A DNA stretch of 64,000 nucleotides from an uncultured Verrucomicrobiota bacterium. GTDB lineage: Bacteria; Verrucomicrobiota; Kiritimatiellia; CAIQIC01; Lenti-01. The notes beneath the pieces were generated by a model. It made no database searches. It was not told the origin of the DNA and was given only the letters and a program-made list of their open reading frames with translations. The stretch spans positions 62,001-126,000 of the forward strand of contig CALMBO010000010.1 of assembly GCA_937860055.1 (NCBI GenBank), written 5' to 3'. Positions 63,065-64,000 of this stretch are shown in pieces (position 1 is the stretch's first letter; every line of letters begins with the position of its first letter). Both the position numbers and the translations under genes were made by a program.

Positions 63065-64000
63065 ATGAGTCTAGAGCTCACATTGCCATTGGAGGCGTTT
63101 GTTCGATCTATCTCGATCAATCGCGACGCTCCTCATTGCCTTTTTATTGGGGCAGGGGCATCGGTGAGTTCGGGGATCCCATCGGCGGAACATTGCATTA
63201 TGGAATGGAAGGGTCGAATATTTACGTCAGCAAATCCTGGTTTAGAAAGGCAGGTTGGAAATCTTTCTTTGCCGTCAGTTCGGGGGCGTATTCAGGCCTG
63301 GATGAATAAGCAGCCGGGGTTTCCTCCTGCTGGCCATGCTGACGAATACAGCTATTACTTTGAGAGATGCTATCCCCTTCCAGAAGACAGGCGCGCCTAT
63401 TTTCGAGATATATTGCGGAAAGTATCGCCAAGCTATGGATACCAACTGCTGGCGCTATTGGCTGAAGCGGGAGTGTTTGATTCAGTATGGAGCACAAATT
63501 TCGACGCACTGACGGCACGAGCCATGAGCGGCTCGGTGGTTACCGCAATTGAGGTTGGGCTCGACAGCGTTTCGCGAGTTGAGCGTCAATCGAGACGGGG
63601 TGATTTGTTGTGTGTCGCATTGCATGGCGATTACCGTTACGACCTGCTGAAAAACACGGAGGAAGAGTTGCGGGCACAGGATGGGATTTTGCGCAAGCGT
63701 CTTGTGGAGCATCTGCGGGATCGGACATTGATTGTCCTCGGGTATAGTGGGCGCGACCAGTCGGTGATGGAAAGCCTATTGTGCGCAATGAGGCAACAAG
63801 GGGCGAGTCGCATATTTTGGTGTGGATTTCAAGATGCGGAACCGCCACATAAAGTGGCAGAACTCTTATGCGCAGCCCGGAATGCTGGCCATCAGGCTTT
63901 TTATGTAAGTGGAAACGGATTCGACGACACACTGCGGCGCCTTGCGCTTCAATGCTTGGATGGGGGGCTGGCCACAAAGGCCCAGCATATACTAGGCGAG
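63065..64000 (+). CDS. SIR2-like NADase domain protein (N-terminal part, cut by window edge)
   Basis: The 312 visible codons carry a SIR2-like_2 type domain: CLFIGAGASVSSGIPSA (NAD-binding), VWSTNFDALTARA, CVALHGDYRYD and LIVLGYSGRDQSVMESL, the usual order of motifs. In defence proteins this domain degrades NAD when the C-terminal sensor (often a STAND ATPase or TPR region) is triggered by a phage. The sensor is beyond the window, so the system (for example an Avs- or DSR-type protein) cannot be named. The ATG at 63,065 is the first one in frame before the NAD motif; the ribosome-binding site is weak. Confidence 0.82.
   Translation, partial: MSLELTLPLEAFVRSISINRDAPHCLFIGAGASVSSGIPSAEHCIMEWKGRIFTSANPGLERQVGNLSLPSVRGRIQAWMNKQPGFPPAGHADEYSYYFERCYPLPEDRRAYFRDILRKVSPSYGYQLLALLAEAGVFDSVWSTNFDALTARAMSGSVVTAIEVGLDSVSRVERQSRRGDLLCVALHGDYRYDLLKNTEEELRAQDGILRKRLVEHLRDRTLIVLGYSGRDQSVMESLLCAMRQQGASRIFWCGFQDAEPPHKVAELLCAARNAGHQAFYVSGNGFDDTLRRLALQCLDGGLATKAQHILGE

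Overview
The window has two very different parts. Bases 1 to about 37,880 are GC-rich chromosomal DNA carrying housekeeping genes. Bases about 37,880 to 64,000 are a visibly less GC-rich accessory island that begins inside a broken comM gene. The left part combines a PEP-CTERM protein, a giant secreted protein with passenger-associated beta-strand repeats, a bacterial mevalonate kinase/decarboxylase operon and large amounts of short intergenic repeats. This suggests a Gram-negative bacterium of the PVC group, perhaps Kiritimatiellota-like. The taxonomic guess is weak, because no rRNA is present.

Core part, left to right: the N-terminal piece of a PIF1-type helicase; an inverted pair of hexanucleotide arrays; RNHCP protein and rsgA; a solute-binding-protein/permease fusion and a DciA-like protein; a mevalonate operon (two GHMP kinases and diphosphomevalonate decarboxylase); argJ-argB-argD; rplM-rpsI; tRNA-Asn; an MTA/SAH deaminase; a surface-protein block (PEP-CTERM protein, calcium-binding-repeat protein, 4915-residue giant protein); an M50-like membrane protein; rpsA; a PHP phosphoesterase; rmlA-rmlC; and a truncated comM. 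Clusters of a TTTTCCAY-nnn-RTGGAAAA palindrome lie in three core intergenic gaps. I saw none in the island.

Island part: first comes a complete QatABCD antiphage operon (minus strand) preceded by an EVE-domain gene. Then comes the most unusual block of the window, two divergent operons meeting at about 50.4 kb. The minus operon encodes an NtrC-like regulator with a degenerate AAA+ domain, a CheY-like receiver, a complete Liv-type ABC transporter (two permeases and two ATPases) and a small protein that looks like a degenerate receiver. The plus operon encodes the Liv-type binding protein, a radical SAM (HemN-like)/methyltransferase fusion, a 1158-residue histidine-kinase-like protein, a 350-residue protein of unknown family, and a 1215-residue protein joining a receiver-like domain to an adenosine deaminase. 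Almost every gene pair overlaps by about 4 bases. I read it as a two-component signalling system that controls a nucleoside or nucleotide deaminase effector and is tied to ligand import. The effector resembles RADAR RdrB in domain type, and the architecture resembles Detocs. This is inference. The island ends in the window with a DUF3024-like gene carrying an in-frame amber codon and the N-terminal part of a SIR2-like NADase, a typical defence-island component.
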